A model generated the notes under the pieces. That model saw only the letters and a program-made list of their open reading frames with translations. It had not been told where the DNA came from and searched no databases. A program made the position numbers and the translations under genes. 64,000 nt of DNA from an uncultured Devosia sp. (GTDB lineage Bacteria > Pseudomonadota > Alphaproteobacteria > Rhizobiales > Devosiaceae), in NCBI RefSeq assembly GCF_963517015.1, contig NZ_CAUQDV010000001.1:2362001-2426000 (forward strand), written 5' to 3'. Below, in pieces: positions 1 to 8,484 of this stretch (position 1 is its first letter; each line of letters opens with the position of its first letter).

Positions 1-1010
1 TTCTGGTGCTGGTGGCGCTGCTGGTCTTCACGGCCTTCATCCTGCTGGCTGACCGCAAGATCTGGGCTGCCGTGCAGATGCGCCGTGGTCCCAATGTGGT
101 GGGTCCGTTCGGCCTGCTGCAGAGCTTTGCCGACCTCATCAAGTTCGCCGTCAAGGAACCCGTCATTCCCGGCGGGTCTGACAAGGTGCTGTTCCTGATG
201 GCGCCACTGCTGACCGCGACGCTTGCCCTGACCGGGTGGGCCGTGGTGCCCTTTGGTGCAGGTCTGGTGATCGCCGACGTCAATCTGGGCGTGCTCTATC
301 TGCTGGCGATTTCGTCGCTCGGCGTCTATGGCGTGATCATTGGCGGCTGGGCCTCGAACTCGAAGTATCCCTTCCTCGGCTCGCTCCGTTCGGCCGCGCA
401 GATGGTGTCCTACGAAGTCTCGATCGGCCTCGTCATCATCACCGTGCTGCTCTGCGTGGGGTCGCTGAACCTTTCCGACATCGTCACTGCACAGTATGAA
501 ATGGGCTTGGCCCATATGCTCGGCGTGCCGTGGCTCAGCTTCCTGAACTGGTTCTGGCTGCCGCTGTTCCCGATGTTCGTGGTGTTCTACATTTCGGCCC
601 TGGCTGAAACCAACCGTCCGCCCTTCGATCTGGCGGAAGGTGAGTCCGAACTCGTTGCCGGCTTCATGACCGAATATTCGGCTACCCCGTACATGCTGTT
701 CATGCTGGGCGAGTATATCTCGATCCTGCTGATGTGCGGCATGACCACCGTCCTGTTCCTGGGCGGCTGGGCTTCGCCGATCGACCTGCCGCCGTTCACC
801 TGGATTCCGGGTGTGGTCTGGTTCGTCATCAAGGTGTCCCTGGTGTTCTTCATGTTCGCCATGGCCAAGGCCATCGTGCCCCGTTACCGCTATGACCAGC
901 TCATGCGCATTGGCTGGAAGCTTTTCCTGCCGCTGTCGCTCGTGATGGTCGTGATTGTCGCTTTCGTCCTCATGCTCACCGGCTGGGGCTGGCATGGAGG
1001 GATGGCCTGA
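1..1010 (+). CDS. nuoH: NADH-quinone oxidoreductase subunit H (5' end cut off)
   Basis: Membrane subunit of respiratory complex I that joins the peripheral arm to the proton-pumping arm and helps form the quinone site. The frame is open from the first bases of the window, so the true start lies upstream; about 335 residues are visible and roughly the first 10 to 15 are missing compared with the usual 345-350. The conserved DRKIWAAVQMRRGPN segment is near the start, and the loop with ETNRPPFDLAEGESELVAGF is characteristic of NuoH. Several hydrophobic helices follow. Its stop overlaps the nuoI start (TGATG), showing translational coupling in the nuo operon. Confidence 0.97.
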   Translation, partial: LVLVALLVFTAFILLADRKIWAAVQMRRGPNVVGPFGLLQSFADLIKFAVKEPVIPGGSDKVLFLMAPLLTATLALTGWAVVPFGAGLVIADVNLGVLYLLAISSLGVYGVIIGGWASNSKYPFLGSLRSAAQMVSYEVSIGLVIITVLLCVGSLNLSDIVTAQYEMGLAHMLGVPWLSFLNWFWLPLFPMFVVFYISALAETNRPPFDLAEGESELVAGFMTEYSATPYMLFMLGEYISILLMCGMTTVLFLGGWASPIDLPPFTWIPGVVWFVIKVSLVFFMFAMAKAIVPRYRYDQLMRIGWKLFLPLSLVMVVIVAFVLMLTGWGWHGGMA

Positions 1011-1498
1011 TGCGCGCCGCCCAGTTCGTCAACACGCTGCTGCTCACGGAGCTGGTGAAAGCCTTCTTCCTGACCATGCGCTATTTCTTCACGCCAAAGC
1101 CGACAATCAACTACCCCTTCGAAAAGGGTCATGTGTCGCCGCGTTTCCGTGGTGAGCATGCACTGCGCCGCTACCCTAACGGGGAAGAGCGGTGCATCGC
1201 CTGCAAACTTTGCGAAGCGATCTGCCCGGCCCAGGCCATCACCATCGAAGCTGGTCCGCGCCAGAACGACGGCACCCGCCGTACGGTGCGCTACGACATC
1301 GACATGGTGAAGTGCATCTATTGCGGCTTCTGTCAGGAAGCCTGCCCGGTGGATGCCATCGTCGAAGGCCCGAACTTCGAATTTGCCACCGAGACACGCG
1401 AAGAGCTCTACTTCTCCAAGGAAAAGCTTCTCGCCAATGGCGATCGCTGGGAGCGTGAAATCGCTGCCAATCTCGCTGCCGACGCGCCGTATCGCTGA
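1010..1498 (+). CDS. nuoI: NADH-quinone oxidoreductase subunit I (2x[4Fe-4S])
   Basis: Ferredoxin-like subunit of complex I carrying clusters N6a and N6b, which pass electrons toward the quinone site. Two CxxCxxCxxxCP motifs are visible, with cysteines at residues 62, 65, 68, 72 and 102, 105, 108, 112 of 162. The N-terminal amphipathic segment and total length match the family. It starts in the stop codon of nuoH and is followed by nuoJ after a 13-base gap, in standard nuo order. Confidence 0.98.
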   Translation: MRAAQFVNTLLLTELVKAFFLTMRYFFTPKPTINYPFEKGHVSPRFRGEHALRRYPNGEERCIACKLCEAICPAQAITIEAGPRQNDGTRRTVRYDIDMVKCIYCGFCQEACPVDAIVEGPNFEFATETREELYFSKEKLLANGDRWEREIAANLAADAPYR

Positions 1499-1511
1499 GA
1501 GGGAAGAGCAT

Positions 1512-2120
1512 ATGACCCTTCCATTATTCTTCTTCTACCTGTTCTCGGCGATCCTGGTCGCATCCGCGGTCATGGTGATCTCGGCGCGCAATCCTGTGCA
1601 TGCCGTGCTGTTCCTGATCCTGGCCTTCTTCAACGCCTCGGGCCTGTTCATGCTGGCGGGAGCCGAGTTCCTGGCCCTGCTGCTGATCGTGGTCTATGTC
1701 GGCGCCGTGGCTGTGCTGTTCCTCTTCGTCGTGATGATGCTCGACGTCGACTTCGCCTCGCTGCGCCAGGGTTTCCTGCAATATGCGCCGGTCGGGCTGG
1801 TCGTGGGTATCATCCTGCTGCTTGAGCTTCTGCTGCTCGCCGGGAGCTTTGTGGTGTCGCCTGAGGCTGCGTCCGGTTCGGGCCTGCCGATGGATGGAAC
1901 GACCGACAACATGCGTGCTATCGGGCTCGTGCTCTATACGCGCTACGTGTTCCTGTTCCAGGGCGCTGCTGCCGTGCTGCTGGTCGCCATGATCGGCGCC
2001 ATTGTGCTGACGCTGCGTCACAAACCAAATGTTAAACGTCAGAACCCCGTGGATCAGGTCGCTCGCAAGCGCGCCGATACGCTGGAAGTCGTCAAAGTCA
2101 AAAGCGGTCAAGGGCTGTAG
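1512..2120 (+). CDS. nuoJ: NADH-quinone oxidoreductase subunit J
   Basis: Hydrophobic membrane subunit of complex I, 202 residues, beginning MTLPLFFFYLFSA. The frame is open further upstream, but ATG at 1512 is chosen because the sequence before it overlaps nuoI, a purine-rich GAGAGGGAAG ribosome binding site precedes it, and the family begins here. The segment LLIVVYVGAVAVLFLFVVMM is the conserved third helix containing the pi-bulge that takes part in proton coupling. The C-terminus is basic and cytoplasmic. The position between nuoI and nuoK supports the call. Confidence 0.97.
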   Translation: MTLPLFFFYLFSAILVASAVMVISARNPVHAVLFLILAFFNASGLFMLAGAEFLALLLIVVYVGAVAVLFLFVVMMLDVDFASLRQGFLQYAPVGLVVGIILLLELLLLAGSFVVSPEAASGSGLPMDGTTDNMRAIGLVLYTRYVFLFQGAAAVLLVAMIGAIVLTLRHKPNVKRQNPVDQVARKRADTLEVVKVKSGQGL

Positions 2121-2129
2121 GAGGTAAAC

Positions 2130-2444
2130 ATGGGCTTGGGTATCGGGCTCGGTCACTACCTGACCGTAGCAGCAATCCTGTTCACGCTTGGCGTGTTCGG
2201 CATTTTCATCAACCGCAAGAATGTCATCGTCATCCTGATGTCGGTGGAACTCATTCTCTTGGCGGTCAATCTCAATATGGTCGCCTTCAGTGCCACGCTC
2301 AATGATCTGCAAGGCCAGATCTTTGCGCTGCTGATCCTGACCGTGGCTGCCGCCGAGGCTGCCATTGGCCTGGCGATCCTCGTTATTTTCTACCGCAACC
2401 GTGGCTCGATTGCGGTTGAAGACGTCAACCAGATGAAGGGCTAA
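2130..2444 (+). CDS. nuoK: NADH-quinone oxidoreductase subunit K
   Basis: Small three-helix membrane subunit of complex I (104 residues; family about 100). The first helix follows MGLGIGLGHYLTV. The helices carry the two buried glutamates typical of NuoK, in SVELILLAVN and AAAEAAIGLAI, which are part of the proton path. The start is preceded by GGAGG immediately after the nuoJ stop, so translation is probably coupled. Confidence 0.97.
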   Translation: MGLGIGLGHYLTVAAILFTLGVFGIFINRKNVIVILMSVELILLAVNLNMVAFSATLNDLQGQIFALLILTVAAAEAAIGLAILVIFYRNRGSIAVEDVNQMKG

Positions 2445-2455
2445 GAAAAACCGCT

Positions 2456-4561
2456 ATGATTCAGGCGATTGTTTTCCTGCCCCTGATCGGCGCGCTGATC
2501 GCGGGGCTTCTTGGCCGCACCATCGGCCACCGTCCGAGCGAACTGATCACCACGGCGCTGCTGATCATCGCAGCCGTTTTGAGCTGGGTCGTCTTCCTGC
2601 CGGTCGCCTTTGGCGGCGGTTTGATGGGCGCCACTGTGGACGGCCACACCGCCGTCGTGAAGGTGGAAGTCATGCGCTGGATCCAGGTCGGCGACATGGA
2701 TCTGCGCTGGGTGCTGCGTGTCGATACGCTGACCGCCATCATGCTGGTCGTGGTCAACACGGTTTCGGCCCTGGTGCACACCTATTCGATCGGCTACATG
2801 GCCGACGATCCGCACCGCAACCGTTTCTTTGCCTATCTGTCGCTCTTCACCTTTGCGATGTTGATGCTCATCACGGCAGACAACTTCCTGCAGATGTTCT
2901 TCGGCTGGGAAGGCGTGGGCCTTGCCTCGTACCTGCTGATTGGCTTCTGGTACACAAAGCCATCGGCCAGTGCGGCAGCGATGAAGGCCTTTGTGGTCAA
3001 TCGCGTTGGTGATTTCGGCTTCCTGCTCGGCATCTTCGGTGCTTTCTTCGTGCTCGGTCACATCGACTTCGACAGCGCCTTCCATGCTGCCGGCGAGTTT
3101 TCGACGACGGGTCTGCCGGTATTCCGCTTCCTGTCGTGGGACCTGGACGCCATGACAGTCATCTGCCTGCTGCTGTTCATGGGTGCCATGGGCAAGTCGG
3201 CGCAGTTCCTGCTCCACACCTGGCTGCCGGACGCCATGGAAGGTCCGACCCCCGTGTCGGCACTGATCCATGCTGCGACCATGGTGACAGCCGGTGTGTT
3301 CATGGTGGCGCGTCTGTCGCCGATTTTCGAGACCTCGCCCGTCGCGCTGACGGTGATCGTGATCATCGGTGCGATCACTGCGTTCTTCGCAGCAACTGTC
3401 GGTCTTGTGCAGAACGACATCAAACGAGTGATCGCCTATTCGACCTGTTCGCAGCTCGGCTACATGTTCGTTGCGCTTGGGGCAGGGGCCTATTCGGCCG
3501 GTGTCTTCCACCTTTTCACGCACGCTTTTTTCAAGGCGCTGCTATTCCTGGGCGCCGGCGCGGTCATCCACGCCATGCACCACGAGCAGGACATGCGCAA
3601 CATGGGCGGCCTTCGCAAGAAGATCCCCGTCACCTATGCCATGATGCTGATCGGTACCTTGGCGCTTACCGGTGTTGGTATTCCGGGTTCGGAATTCCTC
3701 GGCTTTGCCGGATTCTTCTCCAAGGACTCGATCATCGAGGCTGCCTATGCCTTCGGTGGCAATACCGGCATGTTCGCCTTCTGGCTGCTGGTCATCGCCG
3801 CGCTGTTCACGAGCTTCTACTCGTGGCGCCTGATCCACCTGACGTTCCACGGTTCGCCGCGTGACGGCCAGCATGGCCATGGTCATGACGTCGTTGCCCA
3901 TGATGGCGACAGCCATGACGAGCCGCTGGACGATCACGCGGCCCATGGTCATGACGACCACGGTCACCACGACCATGGCTCGGCCTATGACCACGCCCAT
4001 GAACCGCCAAAGGTTATGCAGATTCCCCTGTATGTCCTGGCTGTCGGTGCGGTTTTGGCAGGTGCTCTGTTCTACGGCATGTTCTTCCACGACGTGGAGC
4101 ACATCGAGCACTTCTTCGCTGGTGCGATTTATATCGACCACGAAATCATCGAGGCGGCGCACCATGTGCCGACCTGGGTTAAGTGGAGTGCGACTATCTC
4201 CATGATCATCGGTTTCGTGACCGCGTGGTACATGTATATCCGCCGTCCGGAGATGCCGGGCAGGCTGGCAGCGCAGAACCCGGGCCTCTACCAGTTCCTG
4301 CTCAACAAGTGGTATTTCGACGAGCTCTACAACACGATTTTCGTCAAGCCCGCTCTGTGGATCGGTCGCGCCTTCTGGAAGGGTTTTGATGACTGGCTGA
4401 TTGACGAGAAGCTGACCGAGGGCCTCGGCCGTCGGGTGCAGAACGTCACCTCCTGGGTCACCAAGCTCCAGTCCGGTTATCTCTATCATTATGCCTTCGC
4501 CATGCTGATCGGCATTGCGGCACTGCTGACCTGGGCCATTGCGGCCGGGGGACTGATCTGA
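2456..4561 (+). CDS. nuoL: NADH-quinone oxidoreductase subunit L
   Basis: Largest antiporter-like proton-pumping subunit of complex I, 701 residues. It shows the Mrp-type antiporter core (FFGWEGVGLASYLLIGFW and the HTWLPDAMEGPTPVSALIHA segment with its buried lysine/histidine line) and the long C-terminal lateral helix region. About residues 467 to 515 form a soluble loop packed with His, Asp and Gly (H-G-H-x-H-D type repeats), far richer in histidine than the rest of the protein; it lies between predicted helices and is probably an exposed loop. The stop overlaps the nuoM ATG (ATGA). Confidence 0.98.
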   Translation: MIQAIVFLPLIGALIAGLLGRTIGHRPSELITTALLIIAAVLSWVVFLPVAFGGGLMGATVDGHTAVVKVEVMRWIQVGDMDLRWVLRVDTLTAIMLVVVNTVSALVHTYSIGYMADDPHRNRFFAYLSLFTFAMLMLITADNFLQMFFGWEGVGLASYLLIGFWYTKPSASAAAMKAFVVNRVGDFGFLLGIFGAFFVLGHIDFDSAFHAAGEFSTTGLPVFRFLSWDLDAMTVICLLLFMGAMGKSAQFLLHTWLPDAMEGPTPVSALIHAATMVTAGVFMVARLSPIFETSPVALTVIVIIGAITAFFAATVGLVQNDIKRVIAYSTCSQLGYMFVALGAGAYSAGVFHLFTHAFFKALLFLGAGAVIHAMHHEQDMRNMGGLRKKIPVTYAMMLIGTLALTGVGIPGSEFLGFAGFFSKDSIIEAAYAFGGNTGMFAFWLLVIAALFTSFYSWRLIHLTFHGSPRDGQHGHGHDVVAHDGDSHDEPLDDHAAHGHDDHGHHDHGSAYDHAHEPPKVMQIPLYVLAVGAVLAGALFYGMFFHDVEHIEHFFAGAIYIDHEIIEAAHHVPTWVKWSATISMIIGFVTAWYMYIRRPEMPGRLAAQNPGLYQFLLNKWYFDELYNTIFVKPALWIGRAFWKGFDDWLIDEKLTEGLGRRVQNVTSWVTKLQSGYLYHYAFAMLIGIAALLTWAIAAGGLI

Positions 4562-6129
4562 TGAACTTCGAAAACTCCATCCTCACAGTCCTGACCTGGC
4601 TGCCACTGGCAGGCGCGATTGTCCTGCTCCTCACTCCGAAGACCGCGATCGACGCGATCCGCTGGATCTCGCTGGTCGTCACTCTCGTGGTGTTCGGCCT
4701 ATCGCTTGCCATGTGGCAGAGCTTTGATCCGTCCGATGCCGGCTTCCAGTTTGTCGTGAACTACGCGTGGATTGGCGACACCATCGGCTACCGCGTCGGT
4801 GTTGACGGCATTTCGGTGCTGTTCGTGGTGCTGAGCGCGCTGCTGATGCCTTTCATCGTGTTGGCCAGCTGGGAAGTCGACAAGCGCTTCAAGGAATACA
4901 TGGTCGTCTTCCTGATCCTGGAAACGCTCATGATCGGCGTGTTCACCACGCTCGACCTGGCCATGTTCTATGTCTTCTTTGAAGGCACTCTGCTGCCGAT
5001 GTTCCTGATCATCGGCATCTGGGGCGGCGCCAAGCGTATCTCCGCCTCCTACAAGTTCTTCTTCTACACCTTCGTCGGCTCGGTGTTGATGCTGCTGGCC
5101 ATCATGGCCATGTATTGGAATGCCGGCACCACCGATATTTCGCGTCTGCTGACGCACCAGTTCCCGTCGGACTGGCAGCCCTGGCTGTGGTGGGCGTTCT
5201 TTGCCTCGCTGGCCGTCAAGATGCCGATGTGGCCCTTCCATCGCTGGTTGCCGGAAGCACACGTTCAGGCGCCGACCGCTGGTTCAGTCATCCTGGCGGC
5301 AATCCTGCTCAAGCTAGGTGGCTATGGCTTCCTGCGCTTCAGCCTGCCCATGTTCCCGGAAGCTTCGGCACAGTTTGCCAATATCATCTTCTTCCTGTCG
5401 GTAGCCGCCATCATCCTGACGTCGCTGATCGCCCTGGTGCAGAGCGATATCAAGAAGCTGATCGCCTACTCGTCCGTCGCCCATATGGGTTTCGTGACCA
5501 TGGGCATCTTTGCCGGCAATGCGCTGGGCATCCAGGGTGCGCTGTTCCAGATGATCTCGCACGGCATTGTCTCCGGGGCGTTGTTCCTCTGCATCGGCGT
5601 CATCTACGATCGCATGCACACCCGCGAAATCTCTGCCTATGGTGGCCTGGTCGAGCGCATGCCGCGCTATGCCTTCGCCTTCATGGTCTTCACCATGGCC
5701 AATGTCGGCCTGCCGGGCACCTCGGGTTTCGTCGGTGAATTCCTCACCATGATGGGTGTGTTCCAGGTCAATACCTGGGTGGCCTTCGTGGCGGCGTTCG
5801 GCGTCATTTTCTCGGCCTGCTATGCGCTCTGGGCCTATCGCCGGGTGATCTTCGGTGCGCTCACCAAGGATAGCCTCAAGTCGATCCTGGATCTGAACCT
5901 GCGCGAGAAGATCATTCTTTATCCGCTGATCGTGCTGACGGTGGTGTTTGGTTTCTACCCGGCCCCAATCCTCGACACGACCGCAGCGGCCGTCGATAAC
6001 CTCGTTACCCACTATGCGACTGCAGTGGGCCTCGACCCGGCAGTATCGCTGGCCGACGCCCAGGCGCCGCTTGCTCATGCCGAACCGGTTGCCGCTGCCG
6101 AAGCGCCTGCCGAGCCTGCTGCCCACTAG
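4561..6129 (+). CDS. nuoM: NADH-quinone oxidoreductase subunit M
   Basis: Antiporter-like proton-pumping subunit of complex I, 522 residues with about 14 hydrophobic helices. Family hallmarks include VGVDGISVLFVVLSALL, the FEGTLLPMFLIIGIWGG helix with its essential glutamate, and PMWPFHRWLPEAHVQAPT. The last 35 or so residues are an alanine- and proline-rich tail with no evident fold, longer than in E. coli NuoM. It starts within the nuoL stop codon and is followed by nuoN after 9 bases. Confidence 0.98.
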   Translation: MNFENSILTVLTWLPLAGAIVLLLTPKTAIDAIRWISLVVTLVVFGLSLAMWQSFDPSDAGFQFVVNYAWIGDTIGYRVGVDGISVLFVVLSALLMPFIVLASWEVDKRFKEYMVVFLILETLMIGVFTTLDLAMFYVFFEGTLLPMFLIIGIWGGAKRISASYKFFFYTFVGSVLMLLAIMAMYWNAGTTDISRLLTHQFPSDWQPWLWWAFFASLAVKMPMWPFHRWLPEAHVQAPTAGSVILAAILLKLGGYGFLRFSLPMFPEASAQFANIIFFLSVAAIILTSLIALVQSDIKKLIAYSSVAHMGFVTMGIFAGNALGIQGALFQMISHGIVSGALFLCIGVIYDRMHTREISAYGGLVERMPRYAFAFMVFTMANVGLPGTSGFVGEFLTMMGVFQVNTWVAFVAAFGVIFSACYALWAYRRVIFGALTKDSLKSILDLNLREKIILYPLIVLTVVFGFYPAPILDTTAAAVDNLVTHYATAVGLDPAVSLADAQAPLAHAEPVAAAEAPAEPAAH

Positions 6130-6138
6130 GAGAGTCCC

Positions 6139-7584
6139 GTGAACTCAGACGTTACAGATTTCGCGAGCCTTGCTCCGGCCTATCCAGAGATGCTGGTGGC
6201 CATCGGCGCCATTGTGCTGCTGCTGGTTGGCGTGGTGGTCAACAAGGAAAAGTCGCTGCTGGTATCCTATGGTGCCGTGCTGCTGCTGATCGTCACCGCT
6301 GCGCTGGTGCTGTTCGCACCGGCCGAAGGCGTGTTGTTTAATGGTGTCTTCATTGCGGACAGCTTTGCCCGCTTCATGAAGGTGCTGGTTCTGGGCGGTG
6401 CGGGGTTCTCGCTGCTGCTGGCGCTGCCGCGCGCCGAAGAGCAGGGCACGCACAAGTTCGAGTATTCGATCCTTGTGCTGCTGGCGACGCTGGGCATGAT
6501 GGCCATGGTATCGGCCAATGACCTCATGAGCCTCTATGTCGGTCTCGAGCTGCAGTCGCTCTCGCTCTATGTGCTCGCAGCCATCAAGCGTGACGATAGC
6601 CGCGCGACGGAAGCGGGCCTGAAGTATTTCGTGCTGGGCGCGCTGTCGTCGGGCATGCTGCTCTATGGCGCCTCCATGGTCTATGGCTTTACCGGCCATA
6701 CCAATCTGCAGGACATCGTGGTGGCGATTGCCAACGAAGAACGCTCCATCGGGCTGATCTTCGGCATGGTTTTCCTGCTGGCTGGCGTGGCCTTCAAGAT
6801 CTCGGCCGTGCCGTTCCACATGTGGACGCCCGACGTTTACGAAGGCGCGCCCACCCCGGTGACCGCCTTCTTTGCGACGGCCCCCAAGGTTGCAGCCATG
6901 GCGCTGATGGTTCGCCTGACCATGGATACGTTTGGTGGCATTACCCGTGACTGGCAGCAGGTCGTGATCTTCCTGTCGATCGCCTCGATGGTTCTGGCGG
7001 CTTTCGCCGCCATCGGCCAGAAGTCGATCAAGCGCCTGATTGCCTATTCTTCGATCGGCCATGTCGGCTTCGCGCTGGTTGGACTGTCGTCGGGTACGCA
7101 GGTGGGCGTTGAAGGCGTCGCGATTTACATGGCGATCTATGTCGCCATGACGGTTGGCCTGTTTGCCTGCCTGCTGTCGCTGCGCACCGATGCGGGTCAG
7201 GTGGAAACGGTCGATGACCTCGCCGGTGCCGCGCAGAAGCGCCCGTTCGTGGCGGCAGTGATGGCGATCATCATGTTCTCGCTGATTGGCATGCCGCCGC
7301 TGGCTGGCTTCTTTGCCAAGTGGCACGCGTTCCTCGCTGCAATCGACGCGCATCTCTATGTGCTGGCGGTGATTGGCGTGCTGGCCTCGGCCGTCAGTGC
7401 CTTCTACTACCTGCGCGTGGTCAAGGTGATGTATTTTGACGAGCCGGTTCGTGACTTCGACGTGGTCCCGGCCGAACTCAACATCATCATGGCGATCAGT
7501 GCATTTCTCGTCGTCACCTATTACTTCACGGTCGGCAGTCCCCTGGCCAGTTTTGCCCAGACTGCCGCCGGAAGCCTGTTCTAG
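6139..7584 (+). CDS. nuoN: NADH-quinone oxidoreductase subunit N
   Basis: Third antiporter-like subunit of complex I and last gene of the nuo operon, 481 residues. It starts with GTG, preceded by GGAGAG directly after the nuoM stop. Conserved features include SLYVGLELQSLSLYVLAA, the AFKISAVPFHMWTPDVYEG segment and a lysine-bearing helix near QKSIKRLIAYSSIGHVG. The gene runs directly into birA with no intergenic base, so birA is likely co-transcribed with complex I. Confidence 0.98.
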   Translation: MNSDVTDFASLAPAYPEMLVAIGAIVLLLVGVVVNKEKSLLVSYGAVLLLIVTAALVLFAPAEGVLFNGVFIADSFARFMKVLVLGGAGFSLLLALPRAEEQGTHKFEYSILVLLATLGMMAMVSANDLMSLYVGLELQSLSLYVLAAIKRDDSRATEAGLKYFVLGALSSGMLLYGASMVYGFTGHTNLQDIVVAIANEERSIGLIFGMVFLLAGVAFKISAVPFHMWTPDVYEGAPTPVTAFFATAPKVAAMALMVRLTMDTFGGITRDWQQVVIFLSIASMVLAAFAAIGQKSIKRLIAYSSIGHVGFALVGLSSGTQVGVEGVAIYMAIYVAMTVGLFACLLSLRTDAGQVETVDDLAGAAQKRPFVAAVMAIIMFSLIGMPPLAGFFAKWHAFLAAIDAHLYVLAVIGVLASAVSAFYYLRVVKVMYFDEPVRDFDVVPAELNIIMAISAFLVVTYYFTVGSPLASFAQTAAGSLF

Positions 7585-8412
7585 GTGACGGGCTTTACCC
7601 TTGGGCCCAAGGCGCGCGCGGCCGGCTACCGGCTGCGCGGGCATGACACGATCGGATCGACCAATACCGAAGCCCTCGCTGCTGCTGCCGCTGGCGATGC
7701 AGGCGGCATCTGGTTTGCGGCGCTGCAGCAGACCGAGGGCAGGGGGCGTCGTGGCCGGCAGTGGATCAATCCACACGGCAATCTTGCTGCGACATTGTTG
7801 ATCCTTCCGGACGCGGACCCGGCCTCTTCGGCCACATTGGGTTTTGTGGCGGGCGTCGCGCTCAACCGTGCTCTTTCCGAAATCCTGCCCGGTGGCATGG
7901 TCAAGATCGGCATCGACGGAGCGGACGCGATGGGCGGCGGACGCGTTGCGCTGAAATGGCCGAACGACGTCCTCGCCGATGGCGCCAAGCTGGCCGGTAT
8001 TCTGCTTGAAGCCAGCAAGCTGTCCAGTGGCCGGCAGGCTGTCGCGATCGGTATCGGCGTCAATGTGGTGGCAGCACCCGAGGGCTTGCCTTATCCTGCG
8101 ACGAGCCTTGTTGCGCTTGGCGCACCGTGTTCAGCCGAAAGCGTTTTCGAAGCCCTGAGCGATGCCTGGGTGGACGCGTTCCGGCTGTGGAACGATGGCC
8201 GGGGCGTTGGAGATGTGCTCAAGCACTGGCGCGCCTCTGCTGCCGGGATCGGCGCGCCGGTTGCCGTCAATCAGGATGGCGACGTGCTGCGCGGCATTTT
8301 TGAAACCATCGACGACGACGGACGATTGATCGTCCGAACCGACGACACACGTCGCATCGCCATCACGGCGGGCGATGTCCATTTTGGGGCTACGGCCAGC
8401 GCCCGAAGCTGA
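7585..8412 (+). CDS. birA: Biotin--[acetyl-CoA-carboxylase] ligase
   Basis: Group I biotin protein ligase: it makes biotinyl-AMP and transfers biotin to a lysine of carrier proteins such as AccB. The 275-residue protein shows the adenylate-binding GRGRRG loop at residues 52-57 and KWPNDVL at 124-130, followed by a small SH3-like C-terminal domain. There is no N-terminal helix-turn-helix domain, so it should not act as the biotin-operon repressor known from E. coli. The GTG start abuts the nuoN stop codon, which suggests translational coupling. Confidence 0.93.
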   Translation: MTGFTLGPKARAAGYRLRGHDTIGSTNTEALAAAAAGDAGGIWFAALQQTEGRGRRGRQWINPHGNLAATLLILPDADPASSATLGFVAGVALNRALSEILPGGMVKIGIDGADAMGGGRVALKWPNDVLADGAKLAGILLEASKLSSGRQAVAIGIGVNVVAAPEGLPYPATSLVALGAPCSAESVFEALSDAWVDAFRLWNDGRGVGDVLKHWRASAAGIGAPVAVNQDGDVLRGIFETIDDDGRLIVRTDDTRRIAITAGDVHFGATASARS

Positions 8413-8484
8413 CCCAACAATTGCGCAGGCGACCGGCGACCAATGATCGTTCCGGCGTTGCGCTCGAAAGGACTGAACTGACCC

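Noticed and set aside
1524..2312. Long minus-strand frame opposite nuoJ/nuoK, rich in His, Gln and Asp
   Set aside because: It is the shadow of the hydrophobic nuo genes; composition is what the antisense of a leucine-rich sequence gives and no family is recognised.
3868..4010. Histidine-rich part of nuoL as a separate metal-binding gene or frameshift
   Set aside because: The frame is continuous with nuoL on both sides and the flanking helices match the NuoL family; it is an internal loop.
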